Source: Candidatus Caldilinea saccharophila
GTDB lineage: Bacteria; Chloroflexota; Anaerolineae; Caldilineales; Caldilineaceae
DNA: 64,000 bases
Assembly: GCA_016710365.1 (NCBI GenBank)
Contig: JADJVW010000001.1
Location: forward strand, 124,001 to 188,000
Direction of reading: 5' to 3'
Each line of letters opens with the position of its first letter. The first letter of the stretch is position 1. The notes under the pieces were generated by a model. That model worked only from the letters and a program-made list of their open reading frames with translations. It was not told the DNA's origin and searched no databases. Shown here in pieces: positions 12,018-21,223 of this stretch. Position numbers and translations under genes: made by a program.

Positions 12018-12440
12018 CTATACGGCAGGAAAGGCCACTACCCGATCCGGACGAATCTTGAAGATGATGCGTTGCTCCGTGCCTCTCGCCTCAATCGGCT
12101 GCACACTGCCATAATACTCGTCATTGCCTGTATACAGCTTGGCGTGAGCGTTGATGTTGGCGTAGTCCGGGTCCGGCTCAATGCTCGCCACCTCGCCGCG
12201 CACATCGATCCAGCGAAACGCATTTTGTGGGTCGATCACGGTCAGCGCCACCTTGGGGTTCTTGCGCACATTGTCGGGCTTGCGCCGGCCATCCGCCGTG
12301 TTGACCAGCACATACTCGCCATCCCACGAACACCAGACCACGGTGTTTTCGGGCTGGCCGCTGGGCGCCATGGTGGTAAGGACTGCGAAATAGGGGCCTT
12401 CGAGCAGATCGACATGGGATGCGGGAATTTTTTCACTCAT
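12018..12440 (-). CDS. Pyridoxamine 5'-phosphate oxidase-like (PPOX class) flavin/F420 protein
   Basis: This 140-residue protein has the split-barrel fold signature of small PPOX-class proteins. FAVLTTMAPSGQPENTVVW is the first strand pair and KPDNVRKNPKVALTVIDP is the cofactor-phosphate region. The C-terminus EQRIIFKIRPDRVVAF is typical. Such proteins bind FMN or F420 and often reduce small substrates. F420 use is common in Chloroflexota and Actinobacteria but cannot be proved here. GGAGG lies 9 bases before the ATG, and an intrinsic terminator follows. It appears to be a single-gene unit. Confidence 0.85.
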   Translation of the reverse strand: MSEKIPASHVDLLEGPYFAVLTTMAPSGQPENTVVWCSWDGEYVLVNTADGRRKPDNVRKNPKVALTVIDPQNAFRWIDVRGEVASIEPDPDYANINAHAKLYTGNDEYYGSVQPIEARGTEQRIIFKIRPDRVVAFPAV

Positions 12441-12546
12441 GGTGTTGCTTCCTCCGTGAAAATGCCTCTGTGAAAATTGAACATCAAACGATAAGCGTAG
12501 TATCCCTTACGCGCTGTTGCAAGCGCTGTAATCGTCCTCTCTGCTG

Positions 12547-15018
12547 TCAGTCGCCGCCGCGATCTCCATCCGCCAGATCGACGTCGAGATAGCGGTCGAT
12601 CACGCGGCGCTTCCAGACCAGGCGCAGCACGAACATCCACGCCACGGTGGCGCCGGTGAGAATCAACGCGTCCAGCCCGCTCGCCAGCGGGTCGAGGCCG
12701 AAGAAATCGCGCAACACAGGAATATAGGGGCTGGCGATCAGCAGCAGGAAGAGTCCGAACGCCAGCAGTGTTGGCCGCCAGTCGCCGGCCAGCCGGTCAC
12801 CGCCCGCCCAGAATTCGGTCGGCGGCTGCACAAAGACGATCAAGGCGAGACCCATCGCAATCGACGCATAGGTGAGCACAAGCTGCGTGTACGGCCAGTC
12901 CTGTGTCACGCCAATGAAGTAGAGATAGATCGCAATCGAGAAGAGCGCGGTCACCACGGTGGCGGGCAGCACGAAGTTGAGCAGCTTGCGCACCAGCGTG
13001 CTGTGCGGCACCGTGCCCGCCGGCGCCCACAGCGCCAGGAAAAAAGCCGGAATCGTCAGGCTGAAGATCGAGATCACCGAACTCTGCGCCGGCGTGTAGG
13101 GAAAGCCGGCCGAGAGCATGGCGATGGTCGCAATCAGCAGCGCCAGCGTGAAGATGCGCGTCAGATAGAGGCGCAGCGTGTCCTCCATGCCGTGCATGAT
13201 GCGTTGACCCTCCAGCAACGCCGCGGGCAGCGCCGCAAATGAATCCTGCAGGAGCACAATGTCGGCGACGTTGCGCGTGGCCTGCGCGCCGCTCTGCATG
13301 GCGATGCCTAAGTTGGCCTCCTTGAGCGCCAGCACGTCGTTGACGCCGTCGCCTGTCATGCCGACGTAGCGCCCCTGGCCGCGCAGCGTGCGCACAATGC
13401 GCTGCTTCTGCTCCGGCGTAATGCGGCCGAAGATGTCGCTCTCGGCGACGGTCGCAGCAAAGGCCGCGTCGTTCAGCGTCGCCAGGTGTGGCCCGGTGAC
13501 GAGACGCAACGCCGCGCCATTGCCGGCATCGCCGCCGCCCAGACCCGCCTGACGCGCCAGAGCCGCCACCGTCTGCGGGTTGTCGCCGGAGATGATCTTG
13601 AGCGCAACGCCCGCCTTGCGAAAACCGTCCAGCGTGGTGCGGGCCTCGGGGCGCAACTCGTCGGTGAAGTTGAGCAGCGCGATGGGATGGAGCGTTGCGG
13701 GCAGGATAGGCTCCTCTTTGTCCACGACGACCAGGCCAACCTCGCTGGTGATGGCGAAGAGCAGCACGCGCTGCCCTGCGTCCGCCCACTGCCGCGCGTC
13801 CTCGGCCCAGGCGCCATCACCAGTCAGGGACGGCTGCAACATTTCCGGCGCGCCCAGAACATAGGCTCCGGTCAGGGGCGGCGCGTCAAAGGCCAGCGCG
13901 CTCCATTTGCGCGCTGAAGAAAAGGGCACGTCTGCACACGGTCGCTGTGCGTCGCCGCTACACGCCGCGGCAATGGCGTCACTCGTTGCGTTGCCGACGC
14001 TGACGCTGCGCGCATAGCTCCCCCAGTAGACTGCGCACTTGCTCCACCGTGTGCCCGGCAAGCGGCGTCACCCGCTCCAGCCGGATGCGATTGGCGGTGA
14101 GCGTGCCCGTCTTGTCCAGACAGAGCACATCGACGTGGCAGAGCGACTCGACAGCGTTGGCCTGTTGCACCAGCGCGCCTTTGTCGGCAATCCGCACCGC
14201 GCCCATCGCGTAGGCAACGACGATCATGAGAAAGAGGCTCGACGGCGCCAGGCCAAAGACCACCGACGCCTCCTGTACACTTTGCAACAACGTCACGCCG
14301 CCAGAAAGAAAATATTGCACGGCGATCAGCACGCCAAAATAGAGCACGAGCAGCAGCAAGATGCGCACGAAAAGGTTCACCTCGCGTTGTAGCGGTGTGA
14401 CCTCGCGCGCAAACTGGCGCGCGCCGGCCGCCAGTTTGTTGGCGAAACTCTCGACGCCGACCTTCTGCGCCTCATAGTGGACTTTGCCGCTGATGACAAA
14501 GCTGCCCGAATAGACAGGATCGCCGGCGCGTTTGGAAGGCGGCGTCGGCCTCGCCGGTGAGCAGAGACTCGTCGAAATCAGCTTCGCCGGCGCCGACCAC
14601 CACGCCATCGGCGATCACCTGGTCACCTGGCCCGACCACCAGAATATCGCCGACCACGATCAGAGCCGGATCCAAAGTCTTTAGCGCACCATCGCGCAGC
14701 ACCGTTGCCGTAGGTCGGGTGAGCAGGGAGATCGCGTCGAGTTTGCGCTTGGCGCGCACCTCCTGCACGGTGGCAATCACGGCGTTGAGCAGCGCGATGG
14801 CGCCGGTAAAGAGCGTCGCGCGGGCTGCCCAGCAGCAACAGGAGGGCGGCCAGGCTGAAAAGCACGATATTGAAGAAGGTAAAAAGGTTGCCGCGCACGA
14901 TTTGGCCGTAGGTGCGGCCGGTCTTGACCTCGACATTGTTGCCCAATCCCTGGCTGCGGCGTTGCTGTGCGTCTGCTTCGCTGAGGCCGGTGATGGGTGA
15001 GGTGGGTGGGTGGTTCAT
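12547..15018 (-). pseudogene. CtpE-like cation-transporting P-type ATPase with three frameshifts
   Basis: Four frame segments read in order give one full-length P-type ATPase of ~820 residues. From 15018: GLSEADAQQRRSQGLGNN, then GQIVRGNLFTFFNIVLF. Then the actuator loop FDESLLTGEAD, VYSGSFVISG, the phosphorylation site CLDKTGTLTANR, the hinge TGDGVNDVLALKEANLG, and C-terminal membrane helices. The start and order resemble CtpE, a Ca2+-importing P-ATPase of actinobacteria. Frame breaks lie near 14820 (GCGCGCG tract), 14535 and 14020 (five C's on the plus strand). All catalytic motifs are kept, so base-calling indels are likely, but a decaying gene cannot be excluded. The substrate cation is inferred from family only. 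Confidence 0.8.
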
Positions 15019-15037
15019 GTAGGTAAAGGGTGAAAGT

Positions 15038-15150
15038 GTGATGCGTAAAAGATAATGCGTAAAGCGTAATGCGTAAAAGGTAATGCGTGATACGCGATGC
15101 CCGTACAGGCAAAAAGTTACGCATTACGCTTTACGTATTACGCACCACGC
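15038..15150. repeat. Hairpin array of 'ATGCGTAAA' words
   Basis: ATGCGTAAA-type words are repeated about five times on the left. Their complement (TTACGCATTACGCTTTACG) is on the right, giving a long imperfect hairpin of the same style as other intergenic arrays here. It lies between the exporter operon and the P-ATPase gene. Confidence 0.65.
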
Positions 15151-15154
15151 ACCA

Positions 15155-17041
15155 CTACGTACTCACAAACCCGCTCGTATCGACCGCCCCGTCTTCGCCA
15201 GCCGGGCCTTTGCCCTTGAACTGGCTCATGTAGAGCTTGTAGTAGAAGCCCTGGGCCGCCATCAGTTCGTCGTGCGAACCTTGCTCTTCGATCTCGCCGC
15301 CGTTGACGACGAGAATCTTGTGCGCGTGGCGGATTGTGCTCAGGCGGTGGGCGATGACAAAGCTGGTGCGCCCTTCCATCAGCCGGCCCAACCCTTCCTG
15401 GATCAGCTTCTCGGTGCGCGTATCGACGTTGCTGGTCGCCTCGTCGAGCACCAGAATCTTGGGATCCGCAACCATGGCGCGGGCGATGGTGATCATCTGG
15501 CGTTGGCCCTGGCTGAGGTTGGCGCCGCGCTCGGTCATCAGTGTGTCGTAGCCCTGCGGCAGGTTGGTGATGAAGTCGTGCGCGTTGGCCTGTTTGGCCG
15601 CGGCGATGACCTCTTCCTCGGTGGCGCCTTCGCGCGCGTACTTGAGATTGTTCATCACCGTGTCCGAGAAGAGGAACGCCTCTTGCAGCACCACGCCGAT
15701 CTGTTGGCGCAGGCTCTCCTGCGTGAGCTGGCTGATATCCTGGCCGTCGATGCGGATCGCCCCGCTGTCGAGGTCGTAGTAGCGCGTCAAAATGTTGATA
15801 ATCGTCGACTTGCCCGCGCCGGTCGGCCCGCAGATGCCGATCATCTGGCCGGGCAGCGCCTCGAAGCTGTTGTGTTTGAGAATTTTGCGGCCGGGCACAT
15901 AGCTGAAGTCGACGTCGTCGAACTCGACGTGGCCGCCCTTGAACTGGAAGTGAGCCGCATCGGGCGCATCGACCACCGTCGGCTGCTCGTCCATGATCGC
16001 AAAGACGCGGCGGCCGCCGGCCACGGCGTTGAGCGTGGTCGCGGTCAGGTTGGCGATGTCGGAGAGCGGGCCGGAGAGCAGCGCCGCGTAGCCGGTGAAG
16101 GCGATCACCGTGCCGATCGCCAGCGTGCCGTTGAGCGCCATCAACGAGCCGACGACCAGCACCGAAACGATCTGGAGCATGGTCATCGTCTGCGTCAGCG
16201 GGAACTGGAGCAGCGAGGTGAAGAAGGCTTTGGTCGCCACTTCGTAGACGTCGCCGGCCAGATCGTCGTTACTGTCGATCGCCCAGACCTGGCGCCGGCT
16301 GCTGCTGATCACCTTCTGCCCGGAGATCGTCTCTTCCTGAAAGCCCGACACGTTGCCCAGTCGCTCCTGCATCTGCGTGAACGCAGGCGTGGAAATGCGC
16401 TGGATCACCGCGGTGACCAGCAGCATGATCGGAACCATCACCAGCGCCACCAGCGTGAGCTGCCAGTTGATCAGGAACATCACGATCAGGATCATCACGA
16501 TCTGAAAGAGCGCACGGATGATCTGCGAGACCGCGCTCTCGTAGAAGAGCGAGACCGTCTCGGTGTCGTTGGTGACGCGGCTCATCAGGTCGCCGAGTGG
16601 CTGCTGGTCGAAGAACCTGAGCGACAGCGCCTGCATGCGCGCAAAGAGATCCTGCTGCAGATTGGCCAGCCCGCGCGTCGCCAGATCGGAAAAGACCCGT
16701 TCGGCCACGATGCTCAGCGCCAGATAAGCCACGCCCGCCACCAGCGCCAGACCTGTCCACAGAAAGAGCATGTTCAGCGCCCCATCCGGCGCGCTGACGA
16801 CGTCGATCGCCTGGCCCGTCAAGAAGGGGATCGCAATCAGCATGGCGATGGCGACCAGACGGATCAACATGGCGCGCAGGAAGCGCGGCCGCCGTTCGCC
16901 GCCCGCCGTGTAGTTGACCAGGCGGCCCAAAATTTGCAAGGTGTCATCCTTGCGCTCGGTGACGGGCTCGTGTTTGCGGCCGGCCAGTTTGTGCTTCAGC
17001 GTGATGTCGTATTCGGGCGGTGTAGTGGTTGTAGTCGTCAT
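15155..17041 (-). CDS. ABC exporter half-transporter, catalytically complete subunit
   Basis: A 628-residue half-transporter with an N-terminal cytosolic extension (~50 residues), six membrane helices and an ATPase domain. Walker A is CGPTGAGKST, the signature is LSQGQRQM, Walker B is ILVLDEATSNVD with catalytic Glu, and the H-loop is VIAHRLSTIRHA. It overlaps the upstream partner by four bases (ATGA at 17038-17041), so the pair is translationally coupled. Together they fit a heterodimeric multidrug or lipid exporter of the BmrCD/TM287-288 type, with this subunit bearing the consensus site. The frame stays open upstream of 17041, but that part overlaps the partner and is not expected to be translated. 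Confidence 0.92.
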   Translation of the reverse strand: MTTTTTTPPEYDITLKHKLAGRKHEPVTERKDDTLQILGRLVNYTAGGERRPRFLRAMLIRLVAIAMLIAIPFLTGQAIDVVSAPDGALNMLFLWTGLALVAGVAYLALSIVAERVFSDLATRGLANLQQDLFARMQALSLRFFDQQPLGDLMSRVTNDTETVSLFYESAVSQIIRALFQIVMILIVMFLINWQLTLVALVMVPIMLLVTAVIQRISTPAFTQMQERLGNVSGFQEETISGQKVISSSRRQVWAIDSNDDLAGDVYEVATKAFFTSLLQFPLTQTMTMLQIVSVLVVGSLMALNGTLAIGTVIAFTGYAALLSGPLSDIANLTATTLNAVAGGRRVFAIMDEQPTVVDAPDAAHFQFKGGHVEFDDVDFSYVPGRKILKHNSFEALPGQMIGICGPTGAGKSTIINILTRYYDLDSGAIRIDGQDISQLTQESLRQQIGVVLQEAFLFSDTVMNNLKYAREGATEEEVIAAAKQANAHDFITNLPQGYDTLMTERGANLSQGQRQMITIARAMVADPKILVLDEATSNVDTRTEKLIQEGLGRLMEGRTSFVIAHRLSTIRHAHKILVVNGGEIEEQGSHDELMAAQGFYYKLYMSQFKGKGPAGEDGAVDTSGFVST

Positions 17042-18834
17042 GCGGGCTTCTCCTCTGCGGGCCTTTCCTCTGTGGCCGGCGTCATGCCGCTGCCCAGTTG
17101 CGACGCGTAGATTTCCTGATAAAGCGGGTTCTCCGCCAGCAGCGTCTCGTGCGTGCCGGTGGCGACGATGGCGCCGTTCTCCATCAGCACGATCAGGTCC
17201 AGGTCGATCACGGCGCTGATGCGCTGTGCGATGTAGATCGTCGTCACATTGTCGGTGAAGCCGGGGATGGCGGCCTGCACGCGGCTCTCGGTCGCCACGT
17301 CGAGCGCGCTGGTGCTGTCGTCGAGGATCAGCACGCGCGGCAGGGTGGTCAGCGTGCGACTGATTGCCAGCCGCTGACGCTGGCCGCCGGAGAAGTTGTA
17401 GCCGCGCCGCGCCACCGGCGCCTCCCACGTCTGCGGCAGGTTGGCGATGAAACCGTAGGCGTCGGCGGCCTGCGCCGCGCCATGCATGGTTTCGTCGGGC
17501 GCGTCCACATTGCCGAACTTGAGGTTGAAGCGCACGTCGCCCTGGAAGAGCACCGCCTCCTGCAACGCGATGCCCACGATCTGGCGCAAATTGTCCTGCG
17601 CAAAGTCGCGCACGTCGATGCCATCGATCGTGATGCGCCCCTGCGTCGCATCGTAGAAGCGCGGGACAAGGTTGACGAGCGCGGTCTTGCCCGCACCGGT
17701 CGCGCCCAGGATGCCCACGCGCTGGCCCGGCTCGACGGTCAGGCTGATGTTCTTCAGCGCCGGCGGGTCATATTGCCCATCGGGCCGGCGGAAGGCGAAG
17801 GTGACATTCTCGAAGGCCAGCCGCCCCTCGATGGCCGCCGGGTCGAGCGTTTTGGCGTCGGGCGGGTCGATGACCGCGGGTGGCGCGTCCACGATCTCAA
17901 AGACGCGGCTGGCCGAGGCGTCCCCGCGCAGGATGAAAGGCACGACGATCGCCAGCATCGCCAGCGGCGTCACCACCAGCGTCAGATATTGCATGAAGGT
18001 GATCAACTCACCCACATTCAGCCCGGCCGCGGTCAGCACCTGGCGGCCACCCACGGCGATCGTCAGCGCGGTGAAGATCTGCGCGGTCGCGGTCAGGATC
18101 GGGTTGAGCGCGGCCACACGGAAGGCCGCGGCAAAGGCCGGCTCGCGCATCGCCAGCGAGCGCTGCTTAAAGCGTTCGATCTCCAGTTCCTCGCGCACAA
18201 AGGCCTTGACCACGCGCACACCGGCCAGATTTTCCTGCAGCGTGTTGTTCAGCTCTTCGAGCCGCTGCTGGCGCTGCGCGTAGGCATTGAAGATCTGCGG
18301 CACGATCACCGCCATCACCGCCAGCACCACGATCGAGACCACCACCAGCACCCAGATCAGGCTCGGCGTGTTGATCCAGGCCAGCACAAAGGCCACCACG
18401 ATCATGAAGGGCGCATAGAGCAGCAGCATCACCGAATAGAGCACGGCGTTGGCAATGTAGTTGACGTCGGCGCTCAGTCGCGTCAGCAGGTTGCCGGTGC
18501 GAAACTGGTCGAAGTTGGCGAAGGAGAAAGTCTGGATCTTGTGGTAGAGCTCGCTGCGGATGAGATAGGCGGTGCCCTGCGCAAAGAAGACGGCAAAGGC
18601 TGCCGTGCCCGCCATCGCACCGCCGGCGACCAGCGCCAGCACCACCATCCAGATGCCGGTCTCGATGATCACCAGCGGCTTGCCGGCCATCAACCCGTCG
18701 TTGATCAACTGCTGGTTGAGCGTCGCCAGCGAAATGCTGGCGGTCGCCGAAATCAGCAGCAGCACCTGCGAGATCACCAGCCGCAGGCGATACCCTTTGT
18801 AAATGACAAACATACGTCGAAATGATTTCAGCAA
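17038..18834 (-). CDS. ABC exporter half-transporter with degenerate ATP site, TTG start
   Basis: A 598-residue half-transporter: six membrane helices, then an ATPase domain with Walker A GATGAGKT, signature FSGGQRQRL, and Walker B VLILDDSTSALD. Asp replaces the catalytic Glu in Walker B. This replacement, together with Gln in place of the H-loop His (IYIAQRIS), is the hallmark of the non-consensus subunit of heterodimeric exporters such as TM287. The start is TTG at 18834, chosen because AGGAGG lies five bases upstream. An internal ATG seven codons later has no such site. It is the first gene of the two-gene exporter operon. Confidence 0.92.
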   Translation of the reverse strand: MLKSFRRMFVIYKGYRLRLVISQVLLLISATASISLATLNQQLINDGLMAGKPLVIIETGIWMVVLALVAGGAMAGTAAFAVFFAQGTAYLIRSELYHKIQTFSFANFDQFRTGNLLTRLSADVNYIANAVLYSVMLLLYAPFMIVVAFVLAWINTPSLIWVLVVVSIVVLAVMAVIVPQIFNAYAQRQQRLEELNNTLQENLAGVRVVKAFVREELEIERFKQRSLAMREPAFAAAFRVAALNPILTATAQIFTALTIAVGGRQVLTAAGLNVGELITFMQYLTLVVTPLAMLAIVVPFILRGDASASRVFEIVDAPPAVIDPPDAKTLDPAAIEGRLAFENVTFAFRRPDGQYDPPALKNISLTVEPGQRVGILGATGAGKTALVNLVPRFYDATQGRITIDGIDVRDFAQDNLRQIVGIALQEAVLFQGDVRFNLKFGNVDAPDETMHGAAQAADAYGFIANLPQTWEAPVARRGYNFSGGQRQRLAISRTLTTLPRVLILDDSTSALDVATESRVQAAIPGFTDNVTTIYIAQRISAVIDLDLIVLMENGAIVATGTHETLLAENPLYQEIYASQLGSGMTPATEERPAEEKPA

Positions 18835-18893
18835 ATCAGCCTCCTTTTGTGCGCAGTTCCGGGCGCGTAGCCAGCCATCAAGCGCAGGCGCAG

Positions 18894-19334
18894 TTACCCG
18901 GCCTGGTGGACCTCATAGCTGTTGGTGATTTTGGCGACGCCCTTGATGGTTGCCGCCACGGAGCAGTACTTCTCTTCGGAGAGGTGGATGGCTCGCTCGA
19001 CTTTGGCCGGGTCGAGATCGCGGCCGGTGGCAACGTAGTGCAGGTGGATGTCGGTGAATTGATAAGGCGGTTCCGAAGCCTGATTTGCCTCGGCCGTGAT
19101 GCGCAGGTCAGTCAACTCCTGGCGTTGGCGACTCAGGATCATCACTACGTCATAGGCCGAGCAGGAGCAGAGCGCCATCACCAGCATGTCGGACGGCTTG
19201 ACGCCTTTCCATTCGACCCAATTTTCTTCCCCTTCGTTGGGCCACGAACCGGCCACCACCATGTGTCCAAAGCTGTCGCGCGTGATGAACATCTGGCTGT
19301 CGTGACCGGCCCAGTGCAAGGCAATCTGTCCCAT
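18894..19334 (-). CDS. OsmC family peroxidase-like protein
   Basis: A 146-residue OsmC/Ohr-type protein. The two redox cysteines lie in ALCSCSAYDVV (after helix 2) and EKYCSVAATIKG. A conserved Glu-rich EGEENWVEWKG segment lies before the first. Family members reduce organic or lipid hydroperoxides in the cytoplasm. The start at 19334 follows AGGAG by 8 bases. An in-frame upstream extension to 19472 is rejected. It is read in the same direction as the exporter but separated from it by ~60 bases. Confidence 0.9.
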   Translation of the reverse strand: MGQIALHWAGHDSQMFITRDSFGHMVVAGSWPNEGEENWVEWKGVKPSDMLVMALCSCSAYDVVMILSRQRQELTDLRITAEANQASEPPYQFTDIHLHYVATGRDLDPAKVERAIHLSEEKYCSVAATIKGVAKITNSYEVHQAG

Positions 19335-19435
19335 TTTGTATTCTCCTGTACAATTTTGCTTTTGATTTGCGGGGTCAGTCGCCCCTGCTGTCAATCGTAG
19401 CACGGGCAGGGGCGATAGCAAAGCGTGGAAAGCTT

Positions 19436-19505
19436 CAGTAGGTCGGGCTAGCAGCCCGACGTGTTGCGTCAATCAGCGCCGTCACGCGGGTAGCGTGACC
19501 TACTG
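19436..19505. repeat. Double-hairpin repeat with CAGTAGGTC termini
   Basis: The ends CAGTAGGTC and GACCTACTG are perfect inverted repeats. Two smaller hairpins lie inside (GGGCTAGCAGCCC and GTCACGCGGGTAGCGTGAC). The right end overlaps the stop region of the TlpA-like gene. The CAGTA terminus resembles the MITE-like family, but the interior differs. Confidence 0.6.
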
Positions 19506-20168
19506 GCGGCGGGGAACCTCGTGTTCATCGAGCCAGGCTTCAAACGCAACGGGGTCGATCTGGCCGATCACCGTTTTGGCGACGGCGCCGTCGGGAGCAA
19601 TGACGTGCGTGATCGGCAGCCCGCGCACTTTGTAAACGAGCGCGGTGATGTCGTCCAGCTCGGTCAGAATCGGGAAGGTGATGCCGTGCTTTTCGACAAA
19701 TGCGGCCGCAGTGTCGACCGGTTCATTGAAATTGACGCCCCACACCACCATGTCGCGCTCGCTGGCGAGCTGGTTGAGGTAGGGCATCTCCTGCACGCAG
19801 GGAGGGCACCACGTGGCCCAGAAGTTGAGCAGCACCCAGCGCCCGCGCTGCTCACTGAGCGTGACGCTTTCGCCGGACAACGTGGGCAGGATGAAGTCAT
19901 GCGCAAGCTCCGGGGTGGCGGTCGCCGCGGGTTCGACAGGGGCGAGCGCGGCGACCGGCGTCGAGGTGGAGCCACGGCTACAGCCGGCAAACAGCAGACT
20001 GATCAAGCTGAGCAAAAGCAGATAGTGTAACGAAGGGCGATCTAGCGCAAAGCCGCCAAGACGCAGAGAAAACAGAAGATTTGCCTTTCTCTGCGCACCT
20101 CTGCCTCTTTGTGTCTCTGCGTCGGACGTTTCTCTTAAACAGTGCATTGGCCACTTCATCAAGAGCAT
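19500..20168 (-). CDS. TlpA/ResA-like thiol-disulfide oxidoreductase lipoprotein
   Basis: The C-terminal ~150 residues are a membrane-anchored thioredoxin-fold protein. A hydrophobic segment YLLLLSLISLLF ends in lipobox FAGC. The redox site follows as NFWATWCPPC, with a cis-Pro loop in GLPITHVIAPDG. It would reduce or oxidise cysteines of exported proteins outside the membrane. The N-terminus is odd. The first ~50 codons are read through a dispersed repeat (20046-20130), and no ATG or GTG lies closer to the signal peptide. The real start is therefore uncertain. The ATG at 20168 overlaps the stop of the upstream sugar permease as TAATG. Repeat insertion may have displaced the original start. 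Confidence 0.75.
   Translation of the reverse strand: MLLMKWPMHCLRETSDAETQRGRGAQRKANLLFSLRLGGFALDRPSLHYLLLLSLISLLFAGCSRGSTSTPVAALAPVEPAATATPELAHDFILPTLSGESVTLSEQRGRWVLLNFWATWCPPCVQEMPYLNQLASERDMVVWGVNFNEPVDTAAAFVEKHGITFPILTELDDITALVYKVRGLPITHVIAPDGAVAKTVIGQIDPVAFEAWLDEHEVPRRQ
20046..20130. repeat. Hairpin repeat of 'GCAGAGA' words, copy 1
   Basis: AAGACGCAGAGAAAACAGAAG on one side and CTTTCTCTGCGCACCTCTGCC on the other pair as a long imperfect hairpin. Relatives lie at 40793-40836 and 56105-56215. It overlaps the 5' part of the TlpA-like reading frame. Confidence 0.65.
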
Positions 20169-21223
20169 TATCCCTGTTGGCTGACATCAGAGGCAAGTTT
20201 GGCTGCGCCCGGCGTCACTTTGGCGGCTGGCTGGGCTTTGCGCGCGGCCATGCGCGTGCGTCGCGACGAGGCGAACGCGCTCTGCAAGCCGATGAAGAGC
20301 AAGGTCAGCAAGCCGACGACGATCTTGGTCCACCACGAGTTGAGCGTGCCCTGGAACATGATGATCGTCTGAATCAGCCCCTGGATCAGCACGCCAAAGA
20401 CGGTGCCGATCACGTAACCGACGCCGCCCGTCAACATGGTGCCGCCGATGACGACCGAGGCGATCGCATCCAACTCCAGCCCATTCGTATAGAGTCCGTA
20501 GCCCGACAACATGTAGATGCTGAAGACGACGCCAGCCAGCGCCGAGCAGAAGCCATTGAGCGTGTAGACCAAGATTTTTGTGCGCGCCACCGGCAGCCCC
20601 ATCAGCAGCGCGGACTGTTGGTTGCCGCCGATGGCGTAGACGGTGCGCCCAAAGCGGGTCAGATGCGCCAGATAGAGCGCAGCCAGCAGGACGACCAGGA
20701 CGATGACGACGTTGACCGAGATAAAGGTTTTGCCAAAGATAGGAATGCGGTAGAGCGCCAGCGCGCGATAGAACGGGTCGGAAATCGTGATCGCGTCTGT
20801 GCTGATGACAAAACACATGCCGCGCGCAAAGAACATGCCGGCCAGCGTCACAATAAAGGGCTGCACCTTGAAGAAATGGATGATCGCGCCCATGACCGCG
20901 CCCAATGTCACGCCAAAGAGCAACACCGTTGGGATCACGATGATGGGGCTTAGCCCCAGTTCCTCCAGCATGTAGGCGGAGAAAACAGTCGTAAAGGCGA
21001 TTACCGCGCCTACGGAGAGGTCGATGCCACCCGACAAAATGACGAAGGTCATCCCAATTGAGGTGATCAGCAGAAATGCGTTGTCGATCAGCAGATTGAA
21101 GAAAACCTGGGGCGATGAAAACCCGCGATATTGAACGACGCCAAAGGCATACAGGCCGAGAAACAGGGCAATGGTCACGAGCAGGGGCAGATATTTGCTG
21201 TCGATCTGGAGTCTACGCATCAT
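20168..21223 (-). CDS. yjfF: Galactofuranose-type sugar ABC permease (YjfF-like)
   Basis: A 351-residue permease of the BPD_transp_2 family with ~9-10 membrane helices. It contains SIGMTFVILSGGIDLSVGAV and FGRTVYAIGGNQQSALLMG, diagnostic for the ribose/galactofuranose branch. It is the last gene of a ytfQ-ytfR-ytfT-yjfF-ordered set, the same order as in E. coli. The start overlaps the previous permease stop by four bases (ATGA), indicating coupling. The C-terminal tail is basic and Ala-rich, longer than in E. coli. Galactofuranose as substrate is an inference from order and similarity. Other furanoses are possible. Confidence 0.85.
   Translation of the reverse strand: MMRRLQIDSKYLPLLVTIALFLGLYAFGVVQYRGFSSPQVFFNLLIDNAFLLITSIGMTFVILSGGIDLSVGAVIAFTTVFSAYMLEELGLSPIIVIPTVLLFGVTLGAVMGAIIHFFKVQPFIVTLAGMFFARGMCFVISTDAITISDPFYRALALYRIPIFGKTFISVNVVIVLVVLLAALYLAHLTRFGRTVYAIGGNQQSALLMGLPVARTKILVYTLNGFCSALAGVVFSIYMLSGYGLYTNGLELDAIASVVIGGTMLTGGVGYVIGTVFGVLIQGLIQTIIMFQGTLNSWWTKIVVGLLTLLFIGLQSAFASSRRTRMAARKAQPAAKVTPGAAKLASDVSQQG

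Noticed and set aside
15083..18825. Very long open frames on the plus strand opposite the two exporter genes.
   Set aside because: They are Arg/His/Asp/Gln-rich and lack domains or starts. They are the antisense by-product of high-GC coding sequence on the other strand.
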